Source: Candidatus Saccharimonadota bacterium (GTDB lineage: Bacteria; Patescibacteriota; Saccharimonadia; Saccharimonadales; UBA4665). From it: DNA of 33,053 nucleotides. The DNA lies in the NCBI GenBank assembly GCA_014377525.1, contig JACMPL010000027.1, forward strand, positions 1-33,053, read 5' to 3'. Positions 1 through 7,210 of the stretch are shown piece by piece; position 1 is the stretch's first letter; every line of letters starts with the position of its first letter. Under the pieces are notes generated by a model. That model did not search any database. It was not told the DNA's origin and saw nothing but the letters and a program-made list of their open reading frames with translations. The translations under genes and the position numbers were made by a program.

Positions 1-1
1 C

Positions 2-346
2 AACAATTTACAGGCCCAACTGGCCAGTGTCAACGCTAATCCACAACAAGCCGTCGACCGCCAAACTAAGTCGTTGATTGCGACTGTCGGCAGTATTATT
101 CAGCTTCCTACCAACGAAACACCAACCGTTGCCGAAGTCAGCGACGCCGCTCAAGCTAAAACACAGTCTAACTTTTTTGCCAGTGCCGAAAACGGTGATA
201 AAGCATTACTGTACGTCAATGCTAAACAGGCTATTTTATATCGTCCTTCGACTAACAAAGTTATTTTGCAAGCACCCCTGACGTTCTCGAGCCAAGCCGC
301 TACCGGTAGCCCTGCGACACCTGGTACAACCACCACAAAGCGGTAA
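2..346 (+). CDS. C-terminal end of an unknown protein (5' truncated)
   Basis: The reading frame is open from the left edge (base 2) to TAA at 344-346, so only the last 114 residues are visible. A TTG at 74 is in frame, but the open frame upstream suggests the gene begins outside the window. The visible part starts with a Gln/Asn-rich, possibly coiled stretch. It then has a small ordered region with the motif NGDKALLYVNAKQAILYRPS, and ends in a Ser/Thr/Pro-rich tail closing with KR. From memory, similar modules occur at the ends of membrane-anchored CPR proteins of unknown function. No catalytic motif is visible. No clear terminator follows before the next gene. Confidence 0.7.
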   Translation, partial: NNLQAQLASVNANPQQAVDRQTKSLIATVGSIIQLPTNETPTVAEVSDAAQAKTQSNFFASAENGDKALLYVNAKQAILYRPSTNKVILQAPLTFSSQAATGSPATPGTTTTKR

Positions 347-477
347 TGCTAAATATCTTACAGCCGAGCGTAAGCATGACGGCGTATTGTATTGATATGT
401 TCGGAGCACGGGTATACACCTGACAGCAGTCCATTAGGATATGCGAAGATAACACGCTTTTCGAATAGGAGGTCATC

Positions 478-675
478 ATGGCAGGAACAGCAAAAGGTGG
501 TCGTTTGGCGGCTAGTCAGAACAAGAAGAAGTACGGCAGCGATTTTTACTCTCGTATCGGTAAAATGGGCGGCCAGCGCGGTACGACCGGTGGTTTCGCC
601 GCCGGCGAAGAGGGTCGCAAGCGCGCCAGCCAGTACGGAGCGGTAGGTGGATCGAAGAGTCGACGGAGGAGTTAG
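478..675 (+). CDS. KGG-motif small stress-type protein (copy 1)
   Basis: A 65-residue, strongly basic, glycine-rich protein. It has the KGG/con-10 type pattern: KGGR near the N-terminus, then KKKYGSDFYSRIGKMGG, a second TGGF block, and a basic SRRRS end. The start is set by an AGGAGG Shine-Dalgarno at 467-472, five bases before ATG 478. The family is linked to general stress responses in several bacteria (established for relatives such as GsiB and con-10), but its biochemistry is poorly known. Copy 2 lies about 220 bases downstream with the same core, so this is a tandem paralog pair. A perfect hairpin terminator ends the unit. Confidence 0.85.
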   Translation: MAGTAKGGRLAASQNKKKYGSDFYSRIGKMGGQRGTTGGFAAGEEGRKRASQYGAVGGSKSRRRS

Positions 676-706
676 TTATAACTCGTTAGCTCAATTACTG
701 TTGAGT

Positions 707-742
707 CAACAAAAATGGAGGGATAACCCTCCATTTTTGTTG
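707..742. terminator. Perfect 16-bp hairpin terminator, usable on both strands
   Basis: Arms at 707-722 and 727-742 are exact reverse complements with an ATAA loop. The outer part of the stem is A-rich on one side and T-rich on the other (ATTTTTGTTG). It can therefore act as an intrinsic terminator in either direction. It separates the two KGG genes into independent transcripts. Confidence 0.9.
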
Positions 743-765
743 TAAATATTCTAAGTACAAGCTTA

Positions 766-794
766 TTGACATTTAAACAATAGCGTGATATTAT
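766..794 (+). promoter_or_regulatory. Strong sigma70-type promoter of KGG copy 2
   Basis: TTGACA at 766-771 and TATTAT at 789-794 with a 17-base spacer is near consensus. Transcription should start near 801, about 92 bases before the KGG copy 2 start codon. This leaves room for the structured leader described next. Confidence 0.85.
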
Positions 795-801
795 TTAGTA
801 G

Positions 802-856
802 ATTTCGAAAGAAATAACGAGGGTTTTGCCGTAACAGGCAAAGCCCTTTTTGTTTT
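802..856 (+). terminator. Leader attenuator or small-RNA terminator upstream of KGG copy 2
   Basis: The predicted transcript opens with a short hairpin (ATTTC 802-806, GAAA loop, GAAAT 811-815). This is followed by an intrinsic terminator: AGGGTTTTGCC 820-830, loop GTAACA, GGCAAAGCCCT 837-847, then T5-G-T5. It lies between the promoter and the gene. Either it attenuates transcription into the KGG gene, or it ends a separate RNA of about 56 bases. No antiterminator pairing is obvious to me. Confidence 0.75.
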
Positions 857-892
857 TACGAGAGGTTTATAAAAGTAGTGGAGACTATAACA

Positions 893-1096
893 ATGGCTGG
901 AACAAAAGCAGGCGGCGAAGCCGCAGCGGCAACGAACAAGAAGAAGTACGGCACCGATTTTTACGCTAAAATCGGTGCTAAGGGCGGTAAGCTCGGCAAA
1001 ACCGGTGGCTTTTACGCTAACCGTGAACTAGCTCGCGCAGCTGGCGCTCGTGGCGGACGTGTTTCACGTCGCACCAAGAAAACCGAAGAAGCCTAA
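893..1096 (+). CDS. KGG-motif small stress-type protein (copy 2)
   Basis: A 67-residue basic, Gly/Lys/Arg-rich protein, paralogous to the gene at 478. It shares the MAG-T-K-GG start, the core KKKYGTDFYAKIGAKGGKLG, a TGGFYANRE block, and an arginine-rich GGRVSRRTKK end. An in-frame GTG at 878 would add five residues. I chose ATG 893 because it aligns with copy 1 and has a GTGGAG Shine-Dalgarno about 10 bases upstream. It has its own promoter with an attenuator-like leader and its own terminator, unlike copy 1. This suggests the two paralogs are regulated separately. The function is inferred only from the KGG motif family. Confidence 0.85.
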   Translation: MAGTKAGGEAAAATNKKKYGTDFYAKIGAKGGKLGKTGGFYANRELARAAGARGGRVSRRTKKTEEA

Positions 1097-1113
1097 GTCT
1101 TCATAGCTCATAT

Positions 1114-1146
1114 AAAGATCTCCGCAATACTGCGGAGATCTTTTAT
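1114..1146 (+). terminator. Intrinsic terminator after KGG copy 2
   Basis: A 13-bp perfect stem (AAAGATCTCCGCA at 1114-1126, loop ATAC, complementary arm 1131-1143) runs into a T-rich end. It closes the transcript 18 bases after the stop codon. Confidence 0.88.
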
Positions 1147-1165
1147 GGCTCGTAAAGTGTCCGTG

Positions 1166-1194
1166 TTGACTAAATTAAACTATTATGATAATAT
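1166..1194 (+). promoter_or_regulatory. Promoter giving a leaderless start at 1201
   Basis: TTGACT at 1166-1171 and TAATAT at 1189-1194 are spaced by 17. Six bases (1195-1200) then separate the -10 box from ATG 1201, so the expected first transcribed base is the A of the start codon. No Shine-Dalgarno is present. Confidence 0.7.
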
Positions 1195-1200
1195 AGATAA

Positions 1201-1578
1201 ATGAATACATTCGAACAATCACAAGTTCTACCAGTACAAGAACCAATCGTAGACGTACACTTAGTTTTGAACAAACCAGAATTTATAGAGGCAGTCCAAG
1301 AACTGGGTCATATCGATAGTTTTGGCGGTCGACTATTCCATATACTTGAGCGTGAAGGTTATAGAGCTGGGGGGAGTACCAATCTTCCTGAATCTGAACA
1401 ATTACGATACACTATTGTTAATCGTGCCGGTGTCGAAGAAAGTGTCATATCAGTTACCAATGCTGCTAATCAGATCGACAAACATTTACCAGATGCTCGC
1501 GGCGTCGGTAATCATACGCTGAGCGTCATCAAAGCGATGTCCGATAGTAACAGCGTAAAACAACTAAGACTCTTTTAA
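1201..1578 (+). CDS. Unknown 125-aa protein
   Basis: I do not recognise this acidic to neutral soluble protein. It has no signal peptide, membrane segment, cysteine pair or catalytic motif that I can see. A mixed alpha/beta pattern is suggested around residues 20-45 (a VHLVLNKPEFIEAVQELG stretch) and 65-95. The start is ATG 1201, directly behind a good promoter with no Shine-Dalgarno (predicted leaderless). The gene stands alone between two intrinsic terminators, so it is a monocistronic unit. It ends convergent with the minus-strand pair at 1638-2940. The clean promoter, terminator and open frame make a real gene likely. Confidence 0.7.
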   Translation: MNTFEQSQVLPVQEPIVDVHLVLNKPEFIEAVQELGHIDSFGGRLFHILEREGYRAGGSTNLPESEQLRYTIVNRAGVEESVISVTNAANQIDKHLPDARGVGNHTLSVIKAMSDSNSVKQLRLF

Positions 1579-1599
1579 ACAGAACGTATTGAACATACT

Positions 1600-1628
1600 A
1601 TAACCGGCCGTCATGGCCGGTTATTTTT
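1600..1628 (+). terminator. Intrinsic terminator after the 125-aa gene
   Basis: ATAACCGGCC (1600-1609), loop GTCAT, GGCCGGTTAT (1615-1624), then a run of T to 1628. This is a strong GC-rich stem with a U-tail on the plus strand only. It faces the minus-strand gene ending at 1638. Confidence 0.9.
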
Positions 1629-1637
1629 ACAGTAAAA

Positions 1638-2135
1638 CTAGCGAGGATTAAACAAGTGGAATACCGCCGGCTGCTTAACATTTTTAGTACTGCGGTACGA
1701 CCGGCAGAACCGCGACGGCGAAACGCCCCAAACAGTATGACAATTAAAGCAGCGGTACTGCGTGTAATTACTTTGCTGCAAGCATTTCGTGCTACAGGTA
1801 GGGCAGATACTGCGGCTGTATAGCCAGTCGCGGTAGCTGTCCAGACAGTCCTGAATATGCTCATCGTCGATAATGACGCCGTAACTTTTAGCAATATCGC
1901 TGGCTTTATCCCAGGCACAGATCTCAAGTTTGAGTAATTCGAAGTCGCCACTGTAGGTTTTGTGAGCTAGCAGAGCATGACCCGTTTCGTGCAGTAATGA
2001 CCACTCGGCGCGGGAACCGGTAGCGGTAGTGTTATAAAAGATTTCGCCCGTTTCCGGCGACCAACAAAATTGTTTGCCTGGCGCGTACGTCAGGCTAGGG
2101 AAGTCAGCGGCAAGTTTACTAAGCAGTTGTTCCAT
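1638..2135 (-). CDS. HExxH zinc metallopeptidase-like protein with C-terminal zinc ribbon
   Basis: A 165-residue protein from ATG 2135. The HExxH signature HETGH at residues 49-53 and a downstream Glu (E71, in LEICAWD) match the ImmA/IrrE-type gluzincin arrangement. A four-cysteine zinc ribbon follows (C111-x2-C114 and C129-x2-C132). ImmA-like enzymes often cleave repressors or antitoxins, but no partner repressor is adjacent here. The gene overlaps the 3' end of the ROK kinase gene by 17 bases, so the two are probably co-transcribed and translationally coupled. The open frame extends upstream to 2231, but that part lies inside the kinase gene. ATG 2135 gives the usual domain start. The substrate is unknown. 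Confidence 0.75.
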   Translation of the reverse strand: MEQLLSKLAADFPSLTYAPGKQFCWSPETGEIFYNTTATGSRAEWSLLHETGHALLAHKTYSGDFELLKLEICAWDKASDIAKSYGVIIDDEHIQDCLDSYRDWLYSRSICPTCSTKCLQQSNYTQYRCFNCHTVWGVSPSRFCRSYRSTKNVKQPAVFHLFNPR

Positions 2136-2940
2136 AATGTTGTTTCGCAAGGTCATAGCAACCATATACCACTGCCTCTTCAGGGCGCTGAGCACCGCGG
2201 ATATCCGGAATGCCGATAAGCGGTAATTCATAATGTTTTAGTTCGGCAATTAACAGATGGCCGTAGCGTTCAAAGTATGTGCCAACACTGCCGCCAATCA
2301 CGATAACTTCCGGCTGCATAATGGCGATAAGTTGCAATATTCCCGGAACTAAATCGCGCACGATTTTGCTCCACGTTTCTTCATCGGTGATTTCCATAGC
2401 CATTTTACCGTAGCGATCAACGATTGCGCGGCCCGATGCAAAACTTTCCCAAGGAGTCAGTTTGCCTTTGTGCTCAAACAGCATGCTACGGCCGCCACCG
2501 TCACCGAAGTTTTCATCAATCACGCCGTCTTCGACGAACGATAGCCCGATGCCGGTGCTAACCGTGATATACATAACTTTGCTGAACTCAGCTTTAAGCA
2601 TCAACGCCTCGGACAGACCACCAAGCTTCGCGTCGTTGTCGATAACTACCGGACAACCAGTTATTTTTTCGACATCAGTGTGAATCGGAACATTTTGCCA
2701 AGGCAAATTACCGAAGTTAACGCCGATGCCATTTTTACGGTCGAACACCGTGACCGGCATAGCCAGGCCGCAAGCCGTGAAATCTTGGATAGCGAACCCT
2801 CGAATCGCCGCAGCGAGTTCGACTAAGAATTGTTCATAGTCGTGATTCGTTGGAAATTTGAGTTTTTCTTGGATAACGCCACTGTCATCAAGCACGGCTG
2901 CTAGCGTTTTTGTGCCCCCAATATCTATACCCAAATACAT
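2119..2940 (-). CDS. ROK-family sugar kinase (glucokinase-like) lacking the zinc motif
   Basis: A 273-residue ASKHA-fold protein of the ROK family, which phosphorylates hexoses or N-acetyl sugars. The phosphate-1 loop is DIGGTKT at residues 6-12. The catalytic Asp lies in the DNDAK segment (101-105). An adenosine-side STGIG loop is at 128-132, and ESFASGRAI at 165-173 matches the end of the ROK signature. The usual cysteine cluster (CxCGxxGC) just before that point is absent, and only a histidine at 157 remains. Metal binding is therefore lost or changed. The start is ATG 2940, because upstream in-frame codons lie before the promoter. TACAAT ends six bases before the ATG, so the mRNA is predicted to be leaderless. 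The sugar substrate cannot be read from sequence. Confidence 0.85.
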   Translation of the reverse strand: MYLGIDIGGTKTLAAVLDDSGVIQEKLKFPTNHDYEQFLVELAAAIRGFAIQDFTACGLAMPVTVFDRKNGIGVNFGNLPWQNVPIHTDVEKITGCPVVIDNDAKLGGLSEALMLKAEFSKVMYITVSTGIGLSFVEDGVIDENFGDGGGRSMLFEHKGKLTPWESFASGRAIVDRYGKMAMEITDEETWSKIVRDLVPGILQLIAIMQPEVIVIGGSVGTYFERYGHLLIAELKHYELPLIGIPDIRGAQRPEEAVVYGCYDLAKQHYGTTA

Positions 2941-2946
2941 GTCACA

Positions 2947-2952
2947 ATTGTA
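2947..2952 (-). promoter_or_regulatory. -10 box of the ROK kinase gene, leaderless spacing
   Basis: Read on the minus strand, TACAAT ends exactly six bases before ATG 2940. The -35 region is weak. There is no Shine-Dalgarno. It is divergent from the S1 promoter at 3003-3031. Confidence 0.6.
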
Positions 2953-3002
2953 GCATTTGCGCCGCCCCAAATAAAAACATTTTCTAAAGCGTTGACCGCG
3001 CT

Positions 3003-3031
3003 TTGACCACAGAGGTCGCGTAGGGTATAAT
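3003..3031 (+). promoter_or_regulatory. Promoter of the ribosomal protein S1 gene
   Basis: TTGACC at 3003-3008, a 17-base spacer, and TATAAT at 3026-3031. The start is expected near 3038, giving a leader of about 93 bases. That leader ends in an AAGGAGG Shine-Dalgarno (3112-3118). It contains the octamer AATCTTGT twice. Confidence 0.85.
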
Positions 3032-3130
3032 TGCAGGTAATCTTGTGTATCAACGTAATGGGAATCTTGTAAAGGCAACCGCTACCGCGATATACCGGAA
3101 ATACACCACAGAAGGAGGCATAGTAGAATC

Positions 3131-4192
3131 ATGCCAAGTAATATGACAATGGATGAGCTGCTCGCGAGCAGTGAAATCAAACAATTAGTAACCGGAGACG
3201 TCGTCGAAGGAGTAATTACCTCGGTTCGTAAGAACGAGTTATGGATCGATCTCGGCGCCCGCGGCGTCGGAGTCGTCATGCGCCGCGAAATCGGCCACGG
3301 CCAAGTTTTGGACGTCGGGACGAGTATCACGGTCAGTGTTATCGGCCCCGAAATGGAAGAGGGCCACGCCCTCCTCAGTATGAAGCGGGCTGTCAAAGAC
3401 CGCGGCTGGGACGAAGTCCAACGCCTGTTCGATGGCCAAGAAATCGTCGATATCTCTCCATACGATGCTAACCGGGGCGGCCTGTTGGTCGAGCTCGAAG
3501 GTATCCGTGGATTCCTGCCTGTTAGCCAATTGGCAGCTGGGCATTACCCACGCGTTTCTGGCGCTGATAAAGACGAGATCTTGCAGAAGCTCAACGCGCT
3601 CACTAGTGAGACGTTACGCGTTCGCATTCTCGATGTTAGTCGCAAAGACAACAAGCTGATCTTCTCCGAAAAAGAAGCAGTCAAAGACGATATGCAAGCC
3701 CGCTTTGCCAAGCTCAAAGTCGGTGACGCCGTCGAAGGTATCGTGACCGGTGTCATTGATTTCGGTGCATTCGTCAATGTCGACGGTATCGAAGGCCTGA
3801 TCCACATTTCCGAGATTTCTTGGGAACGGGTCGACAACCCTCGTAACTACGTCAAAGTCGGCGATACAGTGACCGCAAAAATCATCGCTATCGACAAAGA
3901 CCGCCTCAGCCTCAGCCTTAAGCAAATGTCTGAGGATCCATGGCTTTCCGAAGTCAAGGAGTTCAAAAAAGGTGACGTCGTAGAAGGTAAAGTCACGCGA
4001 ATCACCCCATTTGGTGCCTTCGTGCAGATCAGCCCAAGCGTCGAAGCTCTCGTCCACGTATCAGAAATGAGCGACGATGAGACCGTTGATCCGGAGCAGC
4101 TGTTCCAGCTCAATGAGAAGAAGCAATTTAAGGTCCTGGACATCGATACGGATAACCGAAAAATTGCACTTAGCCTCAAAGACGCTAAGTAA
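3131..4192 (+). CDS. rpsA: 30S ribosomal protein S1, four S1 domains
   Basis: A 353-residue protein built of four OB-fold S1 domains at about residues 19-86, 102-182, 195-265 and 278-351. The last two carry the classic pattern (GxVxxxxxFGAFVxV...GLIHISE). The first two are more divergent, as in the ribosome-binding domains of S1. S1 binds mRNA on the 30S subunit and helps initiation. The E. coli form has six domains, so this is the short form common in Gram-positive and CPR lineages. The start is ATG 3131, with AAGGAGG 12 bases upstream. The gene has a strong own promoter and is followed by infB on the same strand. Confidence 0.9.
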   Translation: MPSNMTMDELLASSEIKQLVTGDVVEGVITSVRKNELWIDLGARGVGVVMRREIGHGQVLDVGTSITVSVIGPEMEEGHALLSMKRAVKDRGWDEVQRLFDGQEIVDISPYDANRGGLLVELEGIRGFLPVSQLAAGHYPRVSGADKDEILQKLNALTSETLRVRILDVSRKDNKLIFSEKEAVKDDMQARFAKLKVGDAVEGIVTGVIDFGAFVNVDGIEGLIHISEISWERVDNPRNYVKVGDTVTAKIIAIDKDRLSLSLKQMSEDPWLSEVKEFKKGDVVEGKVTRITPFGAFVQISPSVEALVHVSEMSDDETVDPEQLFQLNEKKQFKVLDIDTDNRKIALSLKDAK

Positions 4193-4217
4193 AGTACTTT
4201 AAAATACTGCACATTGC

Positions 4218-4286
4218 GGCGTTCCCGGTTACAGTCCGCACTCACCGTACTCTTAGTACGGATTGTCTGCGGGCTTCGCCGGCGCC
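4218..4286 (+). repeat. Structured hairpin element between rpsA and infB
   Basis: The inner stem is CCGTACT (4245-4251), loop CTT, AGTACGG (4255-4261). It is enclosed by CCGCA (4236-4240) pairing with TGCGG (4268-4272). GC-rich flanks include the palindrome GGCGCC at 4281-4286. There is no T-run, so it is not a classical terminator. It could be a REP-like dispersed element, an RNA processing site, or part of the infB leader. Confidence 0.55.
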
Positions 4287-4420
4287 TTGCACTGCACAGC
4301 ATCTGGCAGGTCACTCGGAGAGTTTAGCTGCAGTACCCGAAGACCTTAGCTCAGAGCCCGCAGCTCCACACAAAATTATTATGAACATTATTGAGCCTGA
4401 GAGGGCCGGAAAGGTTAACG

Positions 4421-6208
4421 ATGGCAGATGTTGAACAACCAGTCGTGAATTCCACAATCGAAATTGAAGATATGATCACCGTCGGTACCTTGGCCGAGCG
4501 CCTGTCGATTCCGGTGACTCGCCTCATCGGTGAACTTATGAAGAACGGAATTATGGCGACCGTCAACGAGCGGATCGATTTCGATACCGCCGAAATCATC
4601 GTCGAAGAGCTCAAACTTGGCATCGGCATAACTCGCCGCAAGGCCGAAGAAGAAACTACTGCCCGCGTCAAGGCAGTTGCCAGCGCCACCGCCGCTTCGC
4701 GGCCACCAGTTGTTGCCGTTATGGGGCATGTCGACCACGGAAAAACTAGCTTACTGGACGCTATCCGCAGCGCCAATGTCGTTAAGGGCGAAGCCGGCGG
4801 CATCACCCAGCATATTTCGGCCTACCAAATTATCCATAACGACCGAAGCATCACGTTCCTCGATACTCCCGGCCACGAAGCCTTCGCCGCAATCCGCGAA
4901 CACGGCGCGCTCCTGACTGACATCGTCGTTATAGTCGTCGCCGCCGATGATGGCATTAAACCTCAAACCATCGAAGCAATCCGATTTGCCCGCAAAGCTG
5001 GTGTCAAAATTATCGTTGCTGCCAACAAAATAGACAAAGAAGGCGCTGATGTGAACCGCCTCAAGAGCCAATTAGGCGAATACGACCTAATTTGGGACGG
5101 CTGGAAGGGTGGAGACACGCCCGTCCAAGAAGTTTCCGCCAAAACCAAGCAGGGAATTCCCGAACTCCTGGATATGATCCTGCTCGTCACTGACGTTGAG
5201 GATCTTAAAGCCGATACCGATATTCCTGCTCGTGGTCTGATCATCGAGGCTCACGTCGAACAGGGCCGCGGCCCGGTTGCCCACGCCCTTGTCGAAGCTG
5301 GTACGCTTAAGCCTGGTGATTTTATCGTCGCCGGCAGCAGCTACGCCAAAATCCGAAATCTGGAAACCACCGATGGCAAACCACTCAAAATTGCTACACC
5401 GTCCATGCCAGTAGCTATTACCGGTTTCAAGACCTTACCAGAATTCGGTGACGAGTTCAGTTACGTCGCCAATGAAAAACTGGCCCGTGCTCAAACCGAA
5501 GCCGCTGCCAACGGTAAACAGGCCAAGGGTGCTCGAGGCGGTGTCGGCTCCAGTGAGCTTATCCGGATGATCAACCGCAATAACGAAGTTCAAGAGCTCA
5601 ACATCATTATTAAAGCCGATGTTCAAGGCTCACTGACCTCAGTTATCGACAGCCTTAAAGCGCTTGACACCGCCGAGGTCGCCGTGCGAATCGTCAGCTC
5701 TGGCATCGGTGCCGTCGGCGAAAACGACCTGCACCTTGCCCAAACCAGTAAGGCGATCGTCTACGGTTTTAACGTCGATATTCCAACCAGCAGTAAGCAA
5801 CAAGCCTCCCGCGACAAGGTCGTCGTTAGAATGTACAAAGTCATATACGAACTCATAGATGACGTCAAAAGTGGATTGAGTGATTTACTCAGGCCTGAGA
5901 TAAAAGAAACCGAAGTCGGCCGGCTGGTCGTCCGTGGTATATTCAACACTACTAAGTCTGCCGTTATCTGTGGCGGTGAAGTCACCAAAGGCAAGTTAGT
6001 ATCGCCAGCGCTAGCCCGTGTCCTACGCGGCAAAGAAGAGCTCGGCGAAGTCGAGATTACTGGTCTTAAGCGTGGTCCAGCCGAGGCCAAAGAAGTATTC
6101 GAAGGCGAAATGTGTGGACTTAGTTTCAGTACGTCGCACCGAATCGATCTCCAAGACGGCGATCACATCGAACTCTTCACCCGCGAAGCCATTCAGCGCA
6201 CCCTGTAA
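4421..6208 (+). CDS. infB: Translation initiation factor IF-2 (short form)
   Basis: A 595-residue GTPase that delivers formyl-Met-tRNA to the 30S subunit. A short N-terminal IF2-N domain (about residues 20-66) is followed directly by the G domain: GHVDHGKT 102-109, GGITQH 126-131, DTPGHE 148-153, NKID 202-205. The beta-barrel domain II, the IF-2 domain 3 and the C-terminal fMet-tRNA-binding barrel follow. It lacks the long variable N-terminus of E. coli IF-2 (890 aa). An in-frame TTG at 4391 is possible, but ATG 4421 has GGAAAGG six bases upstream. fmt and def in the same window complete the formyl-Met cycle. Confidence 0.95.
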   Translation: MADVEQPVVNSTIEIEDMITVGTLAERLSIPVTRLIGELMKNGIMATVNERIDFDTAEIIVEELKLGIGITRRKAEEETTARVKAVASATAASRPPVVAVMGHVDHGKTSLLDAIRSANVVKGEAGGITQHISAYQIIHNDRSITFLDTPGHEAFAAIREHGALLTDIVVIVVAADDGIKPQTIEAIRFARKAGVKIIVAANKIDKEGADVNRLKSQLGEYDLIWDGWKGGDTPVQEVSAKTKQGIPELLDMILLVTDVEDLKADTDIPARGLIIEAHVEQGRGPVAHALVEAGTLKPGDFIVAGSSYAKIRNLETTDGKPLKIATPSMPVAITGFKTLPEFGDEFSYVANEKLARAQTEAAANGKQAKGARGGVGSSELIRMINRNNEVQELNIIIKADVQGSLTSVIDSLKALDTAEVAVRIVSSGIGAVGENDLHLAQTSKAIVYGFNVDIPTSSKQQASRDKVVVRMYKVIYELIDDVKSGLSDLLRPEIKETEVGRLVVRGIFNTTKSAVICGGEVTKGKLVSPALARVLRGKEELGEVEITGLKRGPAEAKEVFEGEMCGLSFSTSHRIDLQDGDHIELFTREAIQRTL

Positions 6209-6217
6209 GCGAATCAC

Positions 6218-6248
6218 TTGCAAGTCTACCAGCCGCTAATGGTACAAT
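6218..6248 (+). promoter_or_regulatory. Probable promoter of the DUF5663-like gene
   Basis: TTGCAA at 6218-6223 and TACAAT at 6243-6248 with a somewhat long 19-base spacer. The short leader that follows has TAAGGA (6256-6261) before ATG 6268. This lets the gene be transcribed independently of infB. Confidence 0.5.
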
Positions 6249-6267
6249 ACTGACATAAGGAAAAATA

Positions 6268-6891
6268 ATGCTCAAAATCGACAATAATCTATTGCAAGAA
6301 CTCGGGCTCGGACAACTTCCTGACGCCGAAAAGAACAGTCTCCTCAAGCACGTGTACGAAACGCTAGAAATGCGAGTCGGCATGCGTCTAGCAGACCAAA
6401 TGTCGAACGAACAGCTCGATGAATTTGAACGTTATTTCGAAGCAAAAGACGATGCCGGTGCTTTCAAGTGGCTCGAAAGCAACTTTCCAAACTATAAAGA
6501 GATCGTTCAAGAAGAGTTTGATAAGCTCAAAATCGAAGTAGGGCAGTCCGCCCCCCAGATACTAGGCGCCGCCCAAGCCCAAATGGCTGCCGGCAGCCAG
6601 CCGTTAGCCGAGGATCCTCAGCCGCAACCATCGCCTCAAACACAGCCGACCATACAACAGCCGCTGCAGTCACCTCCAGCTCCACAAGCTCCAGCCCAAT
6701 ATGCACAGGCGCAGCCAATTCAACAACCCGCCCAGGTGCAGCCCACCCAGCAACCGACTGCACCTCAACAGCAGTATGCTCAACCGCAGCCAATGCAAAT
6801 GCCGCAGCAGCAACAGCCACAGCAGTATATTCCGCAACCAGATCAGCCGCAGTATCCACAGCAACAGCCACCAGCTGGTCCAGCTGCCTGA
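6268..6891 (+). CDS. DUF5663-like protein with Gln/Pro-rich tail
   Basis: A 207-residue protein. The N-terminal about 90 residues are helical and acidic, with the sequence LLQELGLGQLPDAEK followed by a helix ending in LADQMSNEQLDEF. I associate this with DUF5663, a domain common in CPR genomes and of unknown function (from memory, not searched). From about residue 110 to the end the protein is low-complexity Gln/Pro/Ala, probably disordered. No signal peptide or membrane segment is present. The start is ATG 6268 with AAGGA seven bases upstream. It follows infB by 59 bases but has a likely own promoter. The tail may be a flexible linker or interaction segment; that is inference. Confidence 0.75.
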   Translation: MLKIDNNLLQELGLGQLPDAEKNSLLKHVYETLEMRVGMRLADQMSNEQLDEFERYFEAKDDAGAFKWLESNFPNYKEIVQEEFDKLKIEVGQSAPQILGAAQAQMAAGSQPLAEDPQPQPSPQTQPTIQQPLQSPPAPQAPAQYAQAQPIQQPAQVQPTQQPTAPQQQYAQPQPMQMPQQQQPQQYIPQPDQPQYPQQQPPAGPAA

Positions 6892-7210
6892 ACCAGCTGC
6901 TTAAGGACAAGGAAGCTTATAACTGCGCTTATCTATATTTCATCAGCTCAAAAAACCTTATCTGGAGTTTTTATTGCCAAATCAATCACAGATAAATGTT
7001 TTATGTTTATACAACTTAGAAGTACCATCGCTAGTAATCAATCCAAGAGTAATTTGTAAACAGGCAAATACCTAAACACAATAGTGATTTATCGTTAAAT
7101 ACTAGTGGTCTAGAAAAGATCGCACCCGTTGGACGGTAATATATTACCAAGTAAAGGAGTAATCAAATATAGGTCTTTCATTTTAACAAGATTTATGGTA
7201 TTATAGTTAA
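6892..7210 (+). other. AT-rich intergenic region with the promoter of the 832-aa gene
   Basis: 319 bases without a convincing gene, tRNA or strong terminator. At its right end TATTAT (7199-7204) ends exactly six bases before ATG 7211, the leaderless spacing seen elsewhere in the window. The -35 is poor (TTTCAT at 7176-7181, spacer 17). Confidence 0.6.

Noticed and set aside
3239-5284. Long open frames on the opposite strand of rpsA and infB
   Set aside because: They lie in shadow frames of well-conserved genes, have no promoter or ribosome site, and show composition expected from the codon bias of the real genes.
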